Below are positions 43,966 to 55,891 of a DNA stretch of 64,000 nt, one piece after another (positions within the stretch are counted from its first letter, which is position 1; each line of letters starts with the position of its first letter). The DNA comes from Synanceia verrucosa (taxonomy: Eukaryota; Chordata; Actinopteri; Perciformes; Synanceiidae): NCBI GenBank assembly GCA_029721515.1, contig CM056556.1:1550501-1614500 (forward strand), given 5' to 3'. The notes beneath the pieces were generated by a model, which had not been told where the DNA came from, ran no database searches, and saw only the letters and a program-made list of their open reading frames with translations. A program made the translations under genes and the position numbers.

Positions 43966-45819
43966 CGTAAAAACGCACATTAAATCCACATATCCACATG
44001 TTATATCCTATAATATGACGGCTTTAATTAAAGTAATGACGGCACAGAGCAGTAAGTGTGTCACATGTGGCGTAATTTTACACTTTTAACCACCTATCAT
44101 GTGAAAAGCTGCAGCTGATGCGGCTTAATTCAAGTCAATATCCGGTTAATGTTGAACCAAACATGACAGATTTCTGTCCTACCCAGTGGGAGCATTTCAT
44201 CAGCTGAGATGAGGAAAATAAAAAGCACAAACAGCCTTTTAACCTTTTAAAGTCAGCAAGAGCAACAGGAAAAGAACAAACAAACCCTGATGCTAATATT
44301 AAAAGTAAATAAAAAGGCACAGACAGAGTTTGTAAACACACAAACACACAGCTCCTAGTGAAAGCTGCTGTCAGACACTGAAGTATCAGATTCCGACAGC
44401 CCCTGAACGCAGCAGCAGTCTACTTCCTGGCTCCGTCGAGTCGCTCTTGTGACTGTACACCCAAAATACCCCCCCACCCCACCCCCATTCACAATAATAA
44501 TACTACTACACACGCTACTCGAGACTGCCACTGCGCATGCGCCAGATTAAACTTCATGAGACAGAGGAAGAAGAGGAGGAGGACAATAAAGTCCAACAGA
44601 AATGTGTGTGATAGAACAGAACTTTACTGTTTTAAATCAGTCAAAAACACAGCGACAACAGTTTTATATGACCGAGGAATGTGTGAGATTAAATTAAATG
44701 TGACAACTATTTTTTATTTTACTGAAAATGTTTATTATTATTATTATTTTTACTCATTCTATCACTGTATTATTGTTGTTCTATTGTTTTTTTTGAATTG
44801 TAACAAGTAAATACTAACTAAACTGCATCACCAAAGTATGTTTTAAGGAAAACAACTGTTTTTGGTATTATGGTCCCAGTTTTAAGCAATTTTTAACACT
44901 TAAACAGTAACACTTGTTTTAAAATATTTTTTAAACACGATTCAAAATCAAGAAAAAAAAACAACAAAACTATTTTGCTTTTTCATAGGAAACAAAACTT
45001 CTGGGTTTACTTTAGAAAATAATTTTAAAAAATCATTGTTTGGGTTAACATTACTTTCAAAATCAAAGCGCAACTAATAGCTGCATATTTTTGTGTCGGC
45101 TACCACAGTGTAGTGGAAGATTCAGCCAGTTGCAATCTGCAACCACACCACTAGATGCCTCCAAATTCTACACACTGCACCTTTAATATTAGTGTTTACA
45201 TTTAAAGGATAAATGCAAGTACAAAGCAAACTACACACTAGTTTATAATAATACTTCCTCAATATTACATCCATCATTTTAATGCTCTGAATATTGAATC
45301 TGACACCTTTAAGGTCAAAACCATGTGAGTAATTCTTCCACCACCTTTTTCACAGCTGACTTTGTGACTCATTGAAACAGAAAGTCCTGCTATAACACTG
45401 TCAAAATGTGTCTACAGACATAACTATAATTTATTATGACTATAAATTCTGTCTAAATGTTTCCGTTGAAACACACACAGCTCTTTCAACACAATGAGGA
45501 CTGAATGTTTGATTATGCAACGAGCAGGCGGATAAAAAGAGCACAGCTTCTTTATTCCTCGTCAACACACTGAAACAGTCACACAGAGTAAACAGGACTA
45601 TTAGACTCCCTCAGGAGCTTCATAATCAGCCACACAGATCTTCATTAAAATGTAAACAAGAAGCTGCAGGTTCAAAGTGTCTTTGTGTTCGTTGTTGTGA
45701 CATGTCTAGTTGTTTGTTTTGTTGCTCTTTGTGAATGAAGATCCCCTGAGACAAAAGAAAACTGCTTTAAAACTATAGTATGCAATATTTCTACTCTATG
45801 TGGTTCTTAACTCCACATA

Positions 45820-46960
45820 TCAACCAGATCTGAAGCTATCACAGAAGCTAACGTTAGCTGCAGCTTAACTGCACTGGAAAAACACTGAATTTTACAGTGA
45901 AACAGCTTTATTCAGTATTTCTGGCAGTTTTAATCAGCGGGTAAGTTTATTTTTTTTATAATGTCTATAATGTATGACGTGTCTCATGGTAAAAACCTCT
46001 TGAACGTCAGGATCTGAAGTCATCAGAGAAGCTAACTCGCTAATCAGCTGTCGCTTAACTGCACTGGAAAAACACTGAATTTTACAGTGAAACAGCTTTA
46101 TTCAGTATTTCTGGCAGTTTTAATCAGCGGGTAAGTTTATTTTTTAATAATGTCTATAATTTATGACGTGTCTCATGGTAAAAACCTCTTGAACGTCAGG
46201 ATCTGAAGTCATCAGAGAAGCTAACTCGCTAATCAGCTGTCGCTTAACTGCACTGAAAAAAAACAGATTTTAACGTTAAACTTCTTTATTGAGTATTTCT
46301 AGCGGGTTTTAATCACAGGTACGTGTCTTTTGGAGAAAGGGAGATCTCTGTCGATAATTCAGCTCCTTATAAAAACCTCTTGAATGTCTTGATCTGAAGT
46401 TAACAGAGAAACAAGCTGAGCTAACGTTAGCAACAGCTAAACTGCATTGGAAAAACACAGATTTTTACTGTGAAACTGAATTATTCCATGTTTTACTTGT
46501 TTTATTCACTGGGTAAGTTTGTTTTGTAGAAGAGGAAACCTCTGTACGTGATTCAGCTACTGGTTAAAACCTCCTGAACATCTGGATCTGAAGTTATCAG
46601 AGAAACAACCCGAGCTAACGTTAGCAACAGCTAAACTGCATTGGAAAAACACAGATTTTTACTGTGAAACTGAATTATTCCATGTTTTACTTGTTTTATT
46701 CACTGGGTAAGTTTGTTTTGTAGAGGAGGAAACCTCTGTGTGTGATTCAGCTGCTGGTTAAAACCTCCTGAACATCTGGATCTGAAGTTATCAGAGAAAC
46801 AAGCCGAGCTAATGTTAGCGGCAGATAGGTTAGCAGCCCCTCCAGGGCTGACCTTTAATATGAAGCTGCTTTATTCAGTATTTGTAGAAGTTTGTTTTGG
46901 ACAGGAGGAGACGTCTGAGGTAAAAACCTCCTGAACAATGAAACACTAAAGGAATCCTAC
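45820..46960. repeat. about 190-bp tandem repeat, six diverging copies
   Basis: Units begin with a GATCTGAAG word near 45829, 46011, 46199, 46390, 46585 and 46780 and then run through TTAACTGCACTGGAAAAACA and TAAAAACCTCTTGAACGTC. Neighbouring pairs are closest (units 1-2, and 4-5), so they spread by local duplication. The last unit is rearranged. Confidence 0.9.
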
Positions 46961-49678
46961 CATGAAAATAACAACTGCCTTGATGCCATGCTGCTTCACA
47001 ATGTCACCAAATGGCAGAAAATCACATGTTTTATGTTGAATAACACACAGCCACTAACAGATGAAAACTAATCAGTACTAGTAGTACTGCTACTACTCTT
47101 TAAAGATGTTTTCAGCCGGCACACTGAAAGACTAAATGTTTTAATCACTGCTTTTCATCCTAACGAGGGTTTCAGGGGTGGGAAACGAGGCCTCGGGCCA
47201 CAGCATATGCTCTGAATCCTCTTTGGTGGAAAGAAACGCTCCTTTATGGCGCTCATGTCATTGATTTCCACCAGACCTCCTCCCATTCAGATGGCCTGAG
47301 GATCGTTCGCTCGCTCAAACCGACCAAACGATGCGTGAGTGATTAACAGGAGTAGCTGGTGATGCAGTAAAAGGCTCATTAATTAATCAGATCCATCTGC
47401 GGTTGCCATGGTGACTAGTTCTGACGAGCAGTCTGGTCTCATCTCTAAACGGCCTGATGACCACGGATCAGTTTAGTTCATGAAGTGTTGTTTTTTTTTT
47501 TTAAACACAAAGAAACTGGTTCGTCAATCACGTCTCGGCAGGAAAACTTTTTTTTTTTCAGATATTATTTAATCACAGATTAGCTTCTGTGTTTAATCCA
47601 TAAATCAACATTTTAAAACTACACCTTTAGTCTGGAAAAACTGTGGAACAGTTTGATATATTTTTACTTTTTCAGCTCCTTTATGAAAATCTATTCTGTT
47701 GTCTTGTTTTAATCCTATCTTTAGCTCCTTTAATCTTTTAGGTTTAACTTATTTTACCTAATCTAAAGTTTAGTTTAATGTCAGGAAGGTGTACCTAGCT
47801 TTAGGTGAAGTTTAGGTGAATTCAGCAAACAGTTCCTCGGTTAATCTTCCAGAAAATGTGTTATCTTATGACATACTGTATGTTAATATGACGTTAAAAA
47901 CTGATATGTTGTTGACATGCCCTTTTTTATGTAGTTTAGTGATGATCTGATCTGTGAAGTGTGTGTGTGACTTATCCCACTCACACCTTTTTCATCCTGT
48001 TTTACTCTTATTTGGGTTTTTTTTGGTCTGAAAGCTGCAGGAAGTAAATCATTTCCATTGTTCATCTGTTCAGAGCTGAAACTTCCTGAAACAGCCGTCG
48101 TCTCTTCGTCTGTCTTCAAATAAATGGGCTGAAGCATTTTAAGTCGTGAATCTGTGGCTCTGATGACTGTGTGTTAGTAAGTGAAGAGCTGAAGCACCGC
48201 TGAGATGTGCAGAGAAACAACATTAATGATGGATTAATACGCAGAAACACTGTCAGATTTGCTCTGCTAATGTTTTCCTCCTCCACAGTCCATTAGTCAG
48301 AGTGAAAATTCACTTTAAAACTCACATTGTTGGAGACAAACTGTCGAAATGTGACATTTAAAGATGCAGGGACAAGTTGTTCCTCATACAACACTTCATG
48401 TATTTATTCTAAGTAAATAATAATAATACATGTATTTTCCTCTGACAGTCCAGCTACAGTTACAGTTAAATAGTTAATTTAATAGTAAATACTAAATAAT
48501 GAATCGTCTCCAAACTAAACTTTTATGCTAACAGATTAATGGCTGACTTTGAGAAGAAATAAGTGAAAAAATATCTTGTTGCAGCTTCTTAACTGTGAAT
48601 ATTTCCTGTTTTTTTCCTCCTCTGTGACAAACTGAGGACAGAAATACTGATTTACAGTTACAATCATGTTGATTAATTATTAGCTGCAGCTCCTGGACTA
48701 AATAAGAAATAGCTGCTTTGCTGTTTTATTGGTTTTAAATGAATTTCAGTGAAATCTGATTACAGTCAGACTTAATCGAGCAGTTAGGGAGCGACTGGTT
48801 TCAAACAAGAACATCTTGCACCATCTTGGGACGTTAAACAGCCCCAAAAGTTCCCAGAGACATGAAGTTAGACCTTTTCCAGACTAAAAATAAAGAGGAG
48901 AGCTGTCCTACATCCCATAGATTTGCTCCTGTTGTTCCTGCTCATTGTTATTCACTTTGTTTGCTGCTTCAGAAGATGCTGCTGCTGATAAATATTTAAA
49001 ACGCATCAATAAGGCAGGAGCACAGGAAAGCTAATGATGCTACGGCGACACACGGCTCACTCTCAGCCTTGATGTGTGCAGAAAAAGCAGATCAGGCAGG
49101 AACACCTGGGCGTTATCGCCTCGTCAATAATGTTCAAACACACCGCAGAGCAGAAATGAGACAAGATTCGACCGGCTGTTAACCAGGAAGGAAACTTCTC
49201 GTCTACAAAACAACATCTGCAAAACTACAGGAGCAAATACATCATGCATGAGCACTTTTTTCTGTTTTTTCTGGGTTTTTTTTTAAACTGAAGTCTTGTT
49301 CTCACTGTTATCTCAACCTCTTTCTCTACACAAAGAGGCTTTCTTACTTCCTGTTTAGACAGCACTTCCTGTTAGGGGCGGGAATCATCGGAGGATGAGA
49401 GGATGTTATCACAGTATTTAATCTTATTGCAACATAATCCCAGATGATATATTAGAACAGAATAGTTTGTATTCATCTCCACTGGGGGAAATTCACCTGC
49501 CACAGCAGCGTAAAACAAATTAGAATAAATAATAAACAAGAAAGGACAGCAGTGGAAAAAAATAAAAAGTAATGATAATTGCTGACATGCTAACATGACG
49601 TGCTGGTGCTAAGCGATTCCTTAGGTTTTCCAGTTCCATATGATACCAATATCTTCAGGCTGAGGGCTAACATTTCCA

Positions 49679-50125
49679 CCAGTCTTTATGCTAAGCTAAG
49701 CTAAATGGCACCAGTTAAGATGCCAGACTAACAGTTCCCCCTGTCCCCAGTCTTTATGCTAAGCTAAGCTAACTGGCACCAGTTAAGATGCCAGACTAAC
49801 AGTTCCCCCCATTCCCAGTCTTTATGCTAAGCTAAGCTAACTGGCACCAGTTAAGATGCCAGACTAACAGTTCCCCCCGTTCCCAGTCTTTATGCTAAGC
49901 TAAGCTAACTGGCACCAGTTAAGATGTCAGGCTAACACTTTCCCCATGTTCCCAGTCTTTATGCTAAGCTAAGCTAACTGGCACCAGTTAAGATGCCAGA
50001 CTAACAGTTCCCCCCGTTCCCAGTCTTTATGCTAAGCTAAGCTAACTGGCACCAGTTAAGATGTCAGGCTAACACTTTCCCTCTGTTCCCAGTCTTTATG
50101 CTAAGCTAAGCTAACCTGCCCCAGC
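49679..50125. repeat. about 61-bp tandem repeat, seven copies
   Basis: Units of CCAGTCTTTATGCTAAGCTA, AGCTAACTGGCACCAGTTAA, GATGCCAGACTAACAGTTCC. CTTTATGCTAAGCTAAGCTA is a piece of a dispersed teleost repeat, and the preceding GAGGGCTAACATTTCCACC suits that origin, so the array seems to be an expansion inside a transposon copy. Confidence 0.9.
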
Positions 50126-50723
50126 TACAACATGTAGGTAAGGTTCAACAACAACATTTTATAATAACATCAATCAAAAATGGTAAATTAATAGTCAATG
50201 AAACAACTTAAAATGATTTAAAAAATTATTTGACAAACAATCGAGCTCTTTCTGCTCATTATTGCTGATGCTAATGTTGCACTCCCTCTTTATTTTATAT
50301 TGTACTTATTGTTTTTCACATTGCTGCCTTTAAATTGCCTAAGTTGCCCTTCACCTTTCTTTGTGTTTTTTTATCTTTATATCTATTTTACAGTGTGATT
50401 TATTGCCCTGCTCTCAGTGTGGACGGCAAATGAAGTACGTTTCCTGACTGGTCACATCACAGCAAACACTCTGAATCTTGATTGGGTGCTGTTTTGCTTT
50501 TTCACGCCCTCCACTTCCCAAACAGAGGAGTGAAACAGTTGGAGAGAGGCTGGTGGAGGGTCAGTGACAGTTCAGCAGGGTCTGTGGCGCTCTGCTCTGG
50601 ATTAAATGACCATCAGCAACAGACAGGATTACCAGGCGGCTCGTTGTGACCCGACTCTGCCAGTCTGCTTACATCAGCGACTGAGAATCAAGCCGGACTT
50701 CCCTGCTTCGCTAACCGTGACAC

Positions 50724-50726
<3 letters not shown>

Positions 50727-50771
<45 letters not shown>
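50727..50771. repeat. (CA)n microsatellite
   Basis: Uninterrupted CA dinucleotides. Confidence 0.97.
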
Positions 50772-50773
<2 letters not shown>

Positions 50774-51520
50774 CCTGGAGCGGCAGAGGAGACGCCTGGA
50801 TGTGAGTGTTTATTCTGGGTCAGACGGTGGGACCCCGTGGCTCAAAGACCGATTTGGAAAGGGCACATGGTCCAGTATTTTAGTCGTAGTGTTACGGTCA
50901 GACAGTCTGTCTGTCTGTCTGTCTGCTCGACTGTTTGTCTGCAAAGAATAAACACACCACAGAAACATGGAGCCACGAGAAGCTGAGATGAGTTTGTTTC
51001 ATGTAAACAAACATCAGACTGTCAATCAGCCAATACTGAAGCACCGGTTATACATGTGCATTCTCATATAGTATCTACCTATGCTAATACCGCTAGCATT
51101 CAAGGGGCACGACCCCGGCCTATACCTGTCTTATGTAGTGTTCAAGGGACATTTTTATAATGGTTGCTACATATGCTAACACTTACCTTGAATTGTGTTT
51201 GCTATAAATGCTAATACTGTCTTATTTAGCATTTAAGGGGTGTTACATAAGATAACACCTTCCCTTATATAGTGTTTAAGGGACATTTCTTATGCTAATA
51301 CATTTTATATAGTGTTTCATGGTTGCTATATATGCTCATACCTACCTTGAATTGTGTTTGAGAGGTAACAGAGATTTAAAAGAAAATTTGAGAGAAAATA
51401 TAAGATAAGTGAAAGCTGTTTTTAAAAGTTTAACTGGGATTTGGATTCAATTTTACAACAAAGAGTCTCACAATGATTTGAGACAAAAAGCAAGAAGCTA
51501 AGGAGCACTTACCCTGGCCC

Positions 51521-51810
51521 TGGTCCACGAGGTCCTCTACTGGTCCACGTGGTCTTCTACTGGTCCACGAGGTCTTCTACTGGTCCACGAGGTCCTCTAC
51601 TGGTCCATGAGGTCTTCTACCGGTCCACGAGGTCTTCTACCGGTCCACGAGGTCTTCTACCGGTCCACGAGGTCTTCTACTGGTCCATGAGGTCCTCTAC
51701 TGGTCCAAGTGGTCTTCTACTGGTCCACGAAGTCCTCTACTGGTCCACGTGGTCTTCTACTGGTCCACGTGGTCTTCTACTGGTCCACGTGGTCTTCTAC
51801 TGGTCCATGG
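51521..51810. repeat. 20-bp minisatellite, about 14 copies
   Basis: Unit TGGTCCACGAGGTCTTCTAC with alternatives CACGTGG/CACGAGG/CATGAGG and TCTTC/TCCTC. The period holds throughout. It ends at TGGTCCATGGTGATTCC, 25 bases before a CTCF-like site. Confidence 0.95.
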
Positions 51811-51834
51811 TGATTCCAGCAGGTTCCCTCTGGA

Positions 51835-51847
51835 CCAGCAGAGGGCG
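51835..51847 (+). promoter_or_regulatory. CTCF-like motif
   Basis: CCAGCAGAGGGCG matches the core CCASYAGRKGGCR at every position. Forward orientation. Confidence 0.45.
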
Positions 51848-51914
51848 AGATGAGGAGTCTCTGGTCTTCTTCCTCTGTTACCGACGGTGATGCTGCAGCT
51901 AAGAAGCCTTGACA

Positions 51915-51928
51915 GTTACCATGGCAAC
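51915..51928. promoter_or_regulatory. RFX X-box motif
   Basis: GTTACCATGGCAAC, an almost perfectly symmetric X-box (GTTRCC-N-GGYAAC type). A second X-box-like GTCTCCTAGCAAC lies at 52075-52087, 160 bases away. Confidence 0.5.
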
Positions 51929-52243
51929 CAGAGGAAAAGCTGTCAATGTTTTCTCTCTGAATGATGGAAACGATCCGGCCACGATACATTTCACTGAAGT
52001 GAGTCAGACAAAGTGAACATGCTCATCTTTGTAAACAAAGCTAAACTGCATGTCAGAGTATTGTGGGCTGGCTGGTCTCCTAGCAACAGACAGACTGGTG
52101 CCACAGAGCACTATAAATAAACATCCTTCTATCCAGAGGAGGAGGGAGAGGATGGAGGAAGAAGAGATGAGAGAAGATGGATACGCCACCGTATCAGTGC
52201 GCAGGATGTCAGGGTGTGGTGGCGGCGCATTAACCTGCTCTCA

Positions 52244-52257
52244 CCACTAGGTGGCTC
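52244..52257 (+). promoter_or_regulatory. CTCF-like motif
   Basis: CCACTAGGTGGCTC fits CCASYAGRKGGCRS at 13 of 14 positions; same orientation as the site at 51835. Confidence 0.45.
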
Positions 52258-53487
52258 AGCTGTTCCACCTCAGAGGGGAGGCTTGCTTTGGTGCCCGGGG
52301 CGTCCCTTCGTCATGTTCCTGTGGTGGGACGGGATGCATGAATGAGACACCATCTTCATCTTGATCTACATGGATTTCTACAGTCAGAGAAAAAATCAAC
52401 AGAAACACTCATGTCTTCGATTAACCTCGACTTTCTTCACTCATTTACTGATAAACAGTCTGCATCCACCAGCTGAACACACAGGGCCAGCCAGATTTTA
52501 ACTGCACTTCCTCTCTTAGTGTCCTGCCTTTGAACAGGAAGGGTGGATCCCATCATCAAGACAAACATCACAATTAAGATTAATTATGAGATATTTGGTC
52601 AATACTCTAAGTTAAATGCATCAATCTGGAGCTAAAACTAAGAGTTTTTTAAGGGAAGTTTGTGTTCTAGTCATGCATATATTATTTTTATAGCTATTAA
52701 TAATTATCCAGCCACGTATATCCAGTCAGAATATTGCACTATTTGCATCGCACTATTTACAACTACCAGAACACTTGATGTGACTTTTTATTTTATTACT
52801 TTATTGGCCATCGTTGATGTTTTTAACGTATATATTTACATAATATTGATATATTCTATTATTCAGTTGTTTGTATTCATGTGTAAGTACACTGAACAGA
52901 GACACATAAAAACAAATTCCTTGTATGTACTGTAAAGTATGTAGACTTTGTCCCGATAATCAGTAGTCAACTAAAATAATAAAGCAGGAAAGCTGGCAGC
53001 AAACCTGGCAACCCCAATAAGAAGACTGAGATCACTAAAGTGGACCACTGGTAGCGAACCTGGCAACCTCACTGTAACAACAAGACTGGGTTCACAATCA
53101 TATAAGATATTTCTTCAGTTATTAAATCAAGGAAAATAAACTAGCCACAGAGCCAGATGTCCCCTGTTTACAGTGTTTATTATTTTTAATGATACACATA
53201 TATGGTTTACTTCCATCCAAAGACCAATTAGCTTTACAATGCTAAAAAATACACCAAAATATAACTTGTACGACAGTTTTCAGGGCTACTTCTATTAATT
53301 TCTCAAAGAAGCTGCATACTTACTTCTTACCATCGCTCCTCTTATTGGACACTTTCTAGAAGTAAATACATAACGATTAATCCAACACTGAATGTTTTCT
53401 GTGGTTATTTTCCATTTTTCTGCGTTGAAATCGGTCGCTGTTAGCATTGTTATTAGCCGTTCTCGAGCGACTGTCTTGTTCAGCCTG

Positions 53488-53570
53488 TCGACCAATCAGA
53501 GGTTGTGTTCCTAACTTCTCGACCAATCAGAGACCGTTGTCTAGCTGGAGTGCCAAAAATACCCGGATGT
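53488..53570 (+). promoter_or_regulatory. promoter-like patch: two CCAAT boxes and an ETS site
   Basis: TCGACCAATCAGAG occurs at 53488-53501 and again at 53519-53532, and CCGGATGT follows at 53563-53570. No recognisable gene starts beside it; the nearby minus frame (53295-53495) has no family features. Confidence 0.3.
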
Positions 53571-54356
53571 CCGCTTGCCGCATCCCTTCGCATTTTTCAG
53601 TGTTTTTATTATTTTTTAACATCATTTATTAGTAATGCAGAGCGGTGCAAGAGGTTCTGAAAGAAAATGTAAAAGATGTTATTTAGTTGATTTTTGAAGA
53701 GGTTTGATTTTTTTGAGTTTTACCAACTTTATTCCACATTTAAAAATAAAGACCATACATTTCACTACTTTCATAATATTATGGGTCAGATTTATAATGA
53801 AATCTGAGGCCAGAAGTTACTAGAATGAGTGTGTAAGTTATATGTACTGTATTTATGTTCCTGCACATTTTCCATTTCATAGACTCAAATTTACAACTCC
53901 ATAACTCGGCTCCAGAAGGCAATAAGATGACGGTGCTTTTTTCACACTTACTGCTCACAGTCAGCGCCTCCTCCATGTTGGAGATATGGAATGACTTTAA
54001 TTTTTTTTTTTTTTTTTGCATCTAGTTTTCTTTTTCTCTTTGGAGTCCTGATCTAACCAGGATTTACAGGCCTCAGAAAACTTGCACTTACCCTATGTGG
54101 CCACATTTTGGCAGCTAAAAAACACCATGAAAAACACTCCATATGTAGAAATTATGAATTTATACTTTAGAAAACAGATAAGGGACAATAATCTGGAAAC
54201 AGAAATGCCTTTTCATACTTATCCATGGCATGGAAATGACTGAAAAAACTAAAATTAAACTCCAAATTGTGTAGAAAGCCTGAGTAAAGGCTTCTTAATG
54301 TTTAAATGCTGGTTGGTTGCACTTATCTCCACTATTGTGAGACTTTGTTTCATGAC

Positions 54357-54388
54357 TTCACACATGATAACATGTTATCATGTGTGAA
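54357..54388. repeat. 32-bp perfect palindrome
   Basis: TTCACACATGATAACA is followed directly by its exact reverse complement, with no spacer; symmetry breaks at both flanking bases. Confidence 0.97.
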
Positions 54389-55129
54389 TCGTGTGAGACA
54401 CAAATTAAAACTGTGAAAACTTGTTCGAGCTTCCCATGAAAGAGACGATGTCCTCATTTCCTGCAGCTCAAAGACTTCCTCCCTCTCATCATGGTTCTCT
54501 GAAGCTGCTCCTGCACGTCTTCCTGCTTCTACTTCGATCTTCTTAAAGTCTGTGACCAAACATCAGGAGCTCAGACATTTAACGTTTGTTTGTCTGGATG
54601 TGATAAATGTCTGAGCTTCACAGGCGTCTACAGAGGAACTATTATCCATCTATTAGCACCGCACGCGTAGATTCATTCTTTTAAATGAACAACAAGAGAA
54701 ACCTGTTGGAAAATGTTTCTGACATGTTAAGGACACAGAAGAAGGAGAGTGAACAATGTTGACACCATCGTTCATGTTGGTGAACTCTGAGAGAGGAAGT
54801 GCAGCGGAACAGCAGCCATGTTTGTTTTAAATTGACGATTGTTAACTCTCTTTCTAGATTTAAGGACTTTCTTTTAGAGCTGCTTTCACTGGAAACACTG
54901 ATCATTTTTTAACATCTAGTTTCGTATTTTACTCGTACTTTAATGTCTGATCAAATTTCATAGCAATCCATTAAAACATTTTCAAGATATTTTAACAGTG
55001 AGTGAAAGAGCTCAGTATCCTCTTTTAAATCTCCTCTTAAGATTAAGGCTTTTGTTTTCATCATATGTTTCTATTGTGTTCTACTCTTTTTACAATTGTT
55101 TTTTGGTTGTTTGTTTTTGTTGTAAAGCA

Positions 55130-55475
55130 CCTTGCAGCCTCGTTTTGAACATGGCTCCACAGATAAAGATAAAGAAGCACTTTTTGTTTCTGTCTGTCGC
55201 CATCTTGGTTGCAGACAGAAGTGAAACCACTGAAGGAGTTAAATCAGCAGGTCGCTGTGACTTAAAAAAACATCTTTCTGCTTTATGGTCTGTTTGACTC
55301 TAAATGGGACCATAATTTACTGAACGAACATCAAGACTAGAAACTAGAGACTGGGACCATAAACTGATGTTTACAATGTTTACTGAGGGGATAAATCAGA
55401 GAGAAGTAGGATCATTTTCTACTAGACTGATATAGAACCAGAGGAGTCGCCCCCTGCTGGCTGGTGGACAGAAAG
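55130..55475 (-). mobile_element. percomorph dispersed repeat, copy 2 (inverted)
   Basis: Reverse-complement of copy 1 in the same order: TAGAAACTAGAGACTGGGAC, ACAATGTTTACTGAGGGG, ATATAGAACCAGAGGAGTCG, CCCCCTGCTGGC. It also includes GTCGCCATCTTGGTTGC, the inverted form of the CCAAGATGG motif seen next to copy 3. Confidence 0.85.
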
Positions 55476-55559
55476 CAGCTTTATGTAGATTTCACTTCCT
55501 GTTTGTGACGTCAGAGGTAAAAACTCAGTGATGTGATGAAATGACTCAGAGGCAACAGG

Positions 55560-55669
55560 AGTTTTTTTTAGTCATGAAAACAGTGGCTTTTTAATGTAAA
55601 CACTACATTCGATTGGTTTTTCCAGCACGGACATCCCACATGAAATAACAACCATTCACTAAAGAGGAG

Positions 55670-55707
<38 letters not shown>

Positions 55708-55857
55708 CACAGAAAGAAAGAAAGCATCCACTGAACAAAGAGAAGGTGGAAATCCAAAAATAATGAAGGAGCAGAAGGCCAAAGAAACAGGAATATCATG
55801 TCATCATACACAGGAGTTTTCTCTTTTCAAAACTAGAAATCAAGAAGGAGAGAGGCC

Positions 55858-55891
<34 letters not shown>

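Larger units (their letters stand above)
43966..55580. other. intergenic region between cbfb and gnao1
   Basis: No protein-coding exon that I can recognise. It holds an NRF1-like site at 44.53 kb, a six-copy 190-bp repeat at 45.8-46.96 kb, a 61-bp array at 49.68-50.12 kb, (CA)n at 50.73 kb, degenerate repeats at 51.03-51.36 kb, a 20-bp array at 51.5 kb, RFX- and CTCF-like motifs at 51.8-52.26 kb, a 60-bp duplication at 52.98-53.11 kb, a promoter-like patch at 53.49-53.57 kb, a 32-bp palindrome at 54.36 kb and a transposon copy at 55.1 kb. Confidence 0.65.

Noticed and set aside
51549..51890. 113-residue frame with STGPRGLLLVH repeats, collagen-like at first sight
   Set aside because: It is the 20-bp minisatellite read in a frame that restores every 60 bases; no G-X-Y periodicity.
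53295..53495. 66-residue minus frame starting next to the CCAAT boxes
   Set aside because: No motif or family likeness, it would start at a non-ATG codon, and composition is like the surrounding non-coding DNA.
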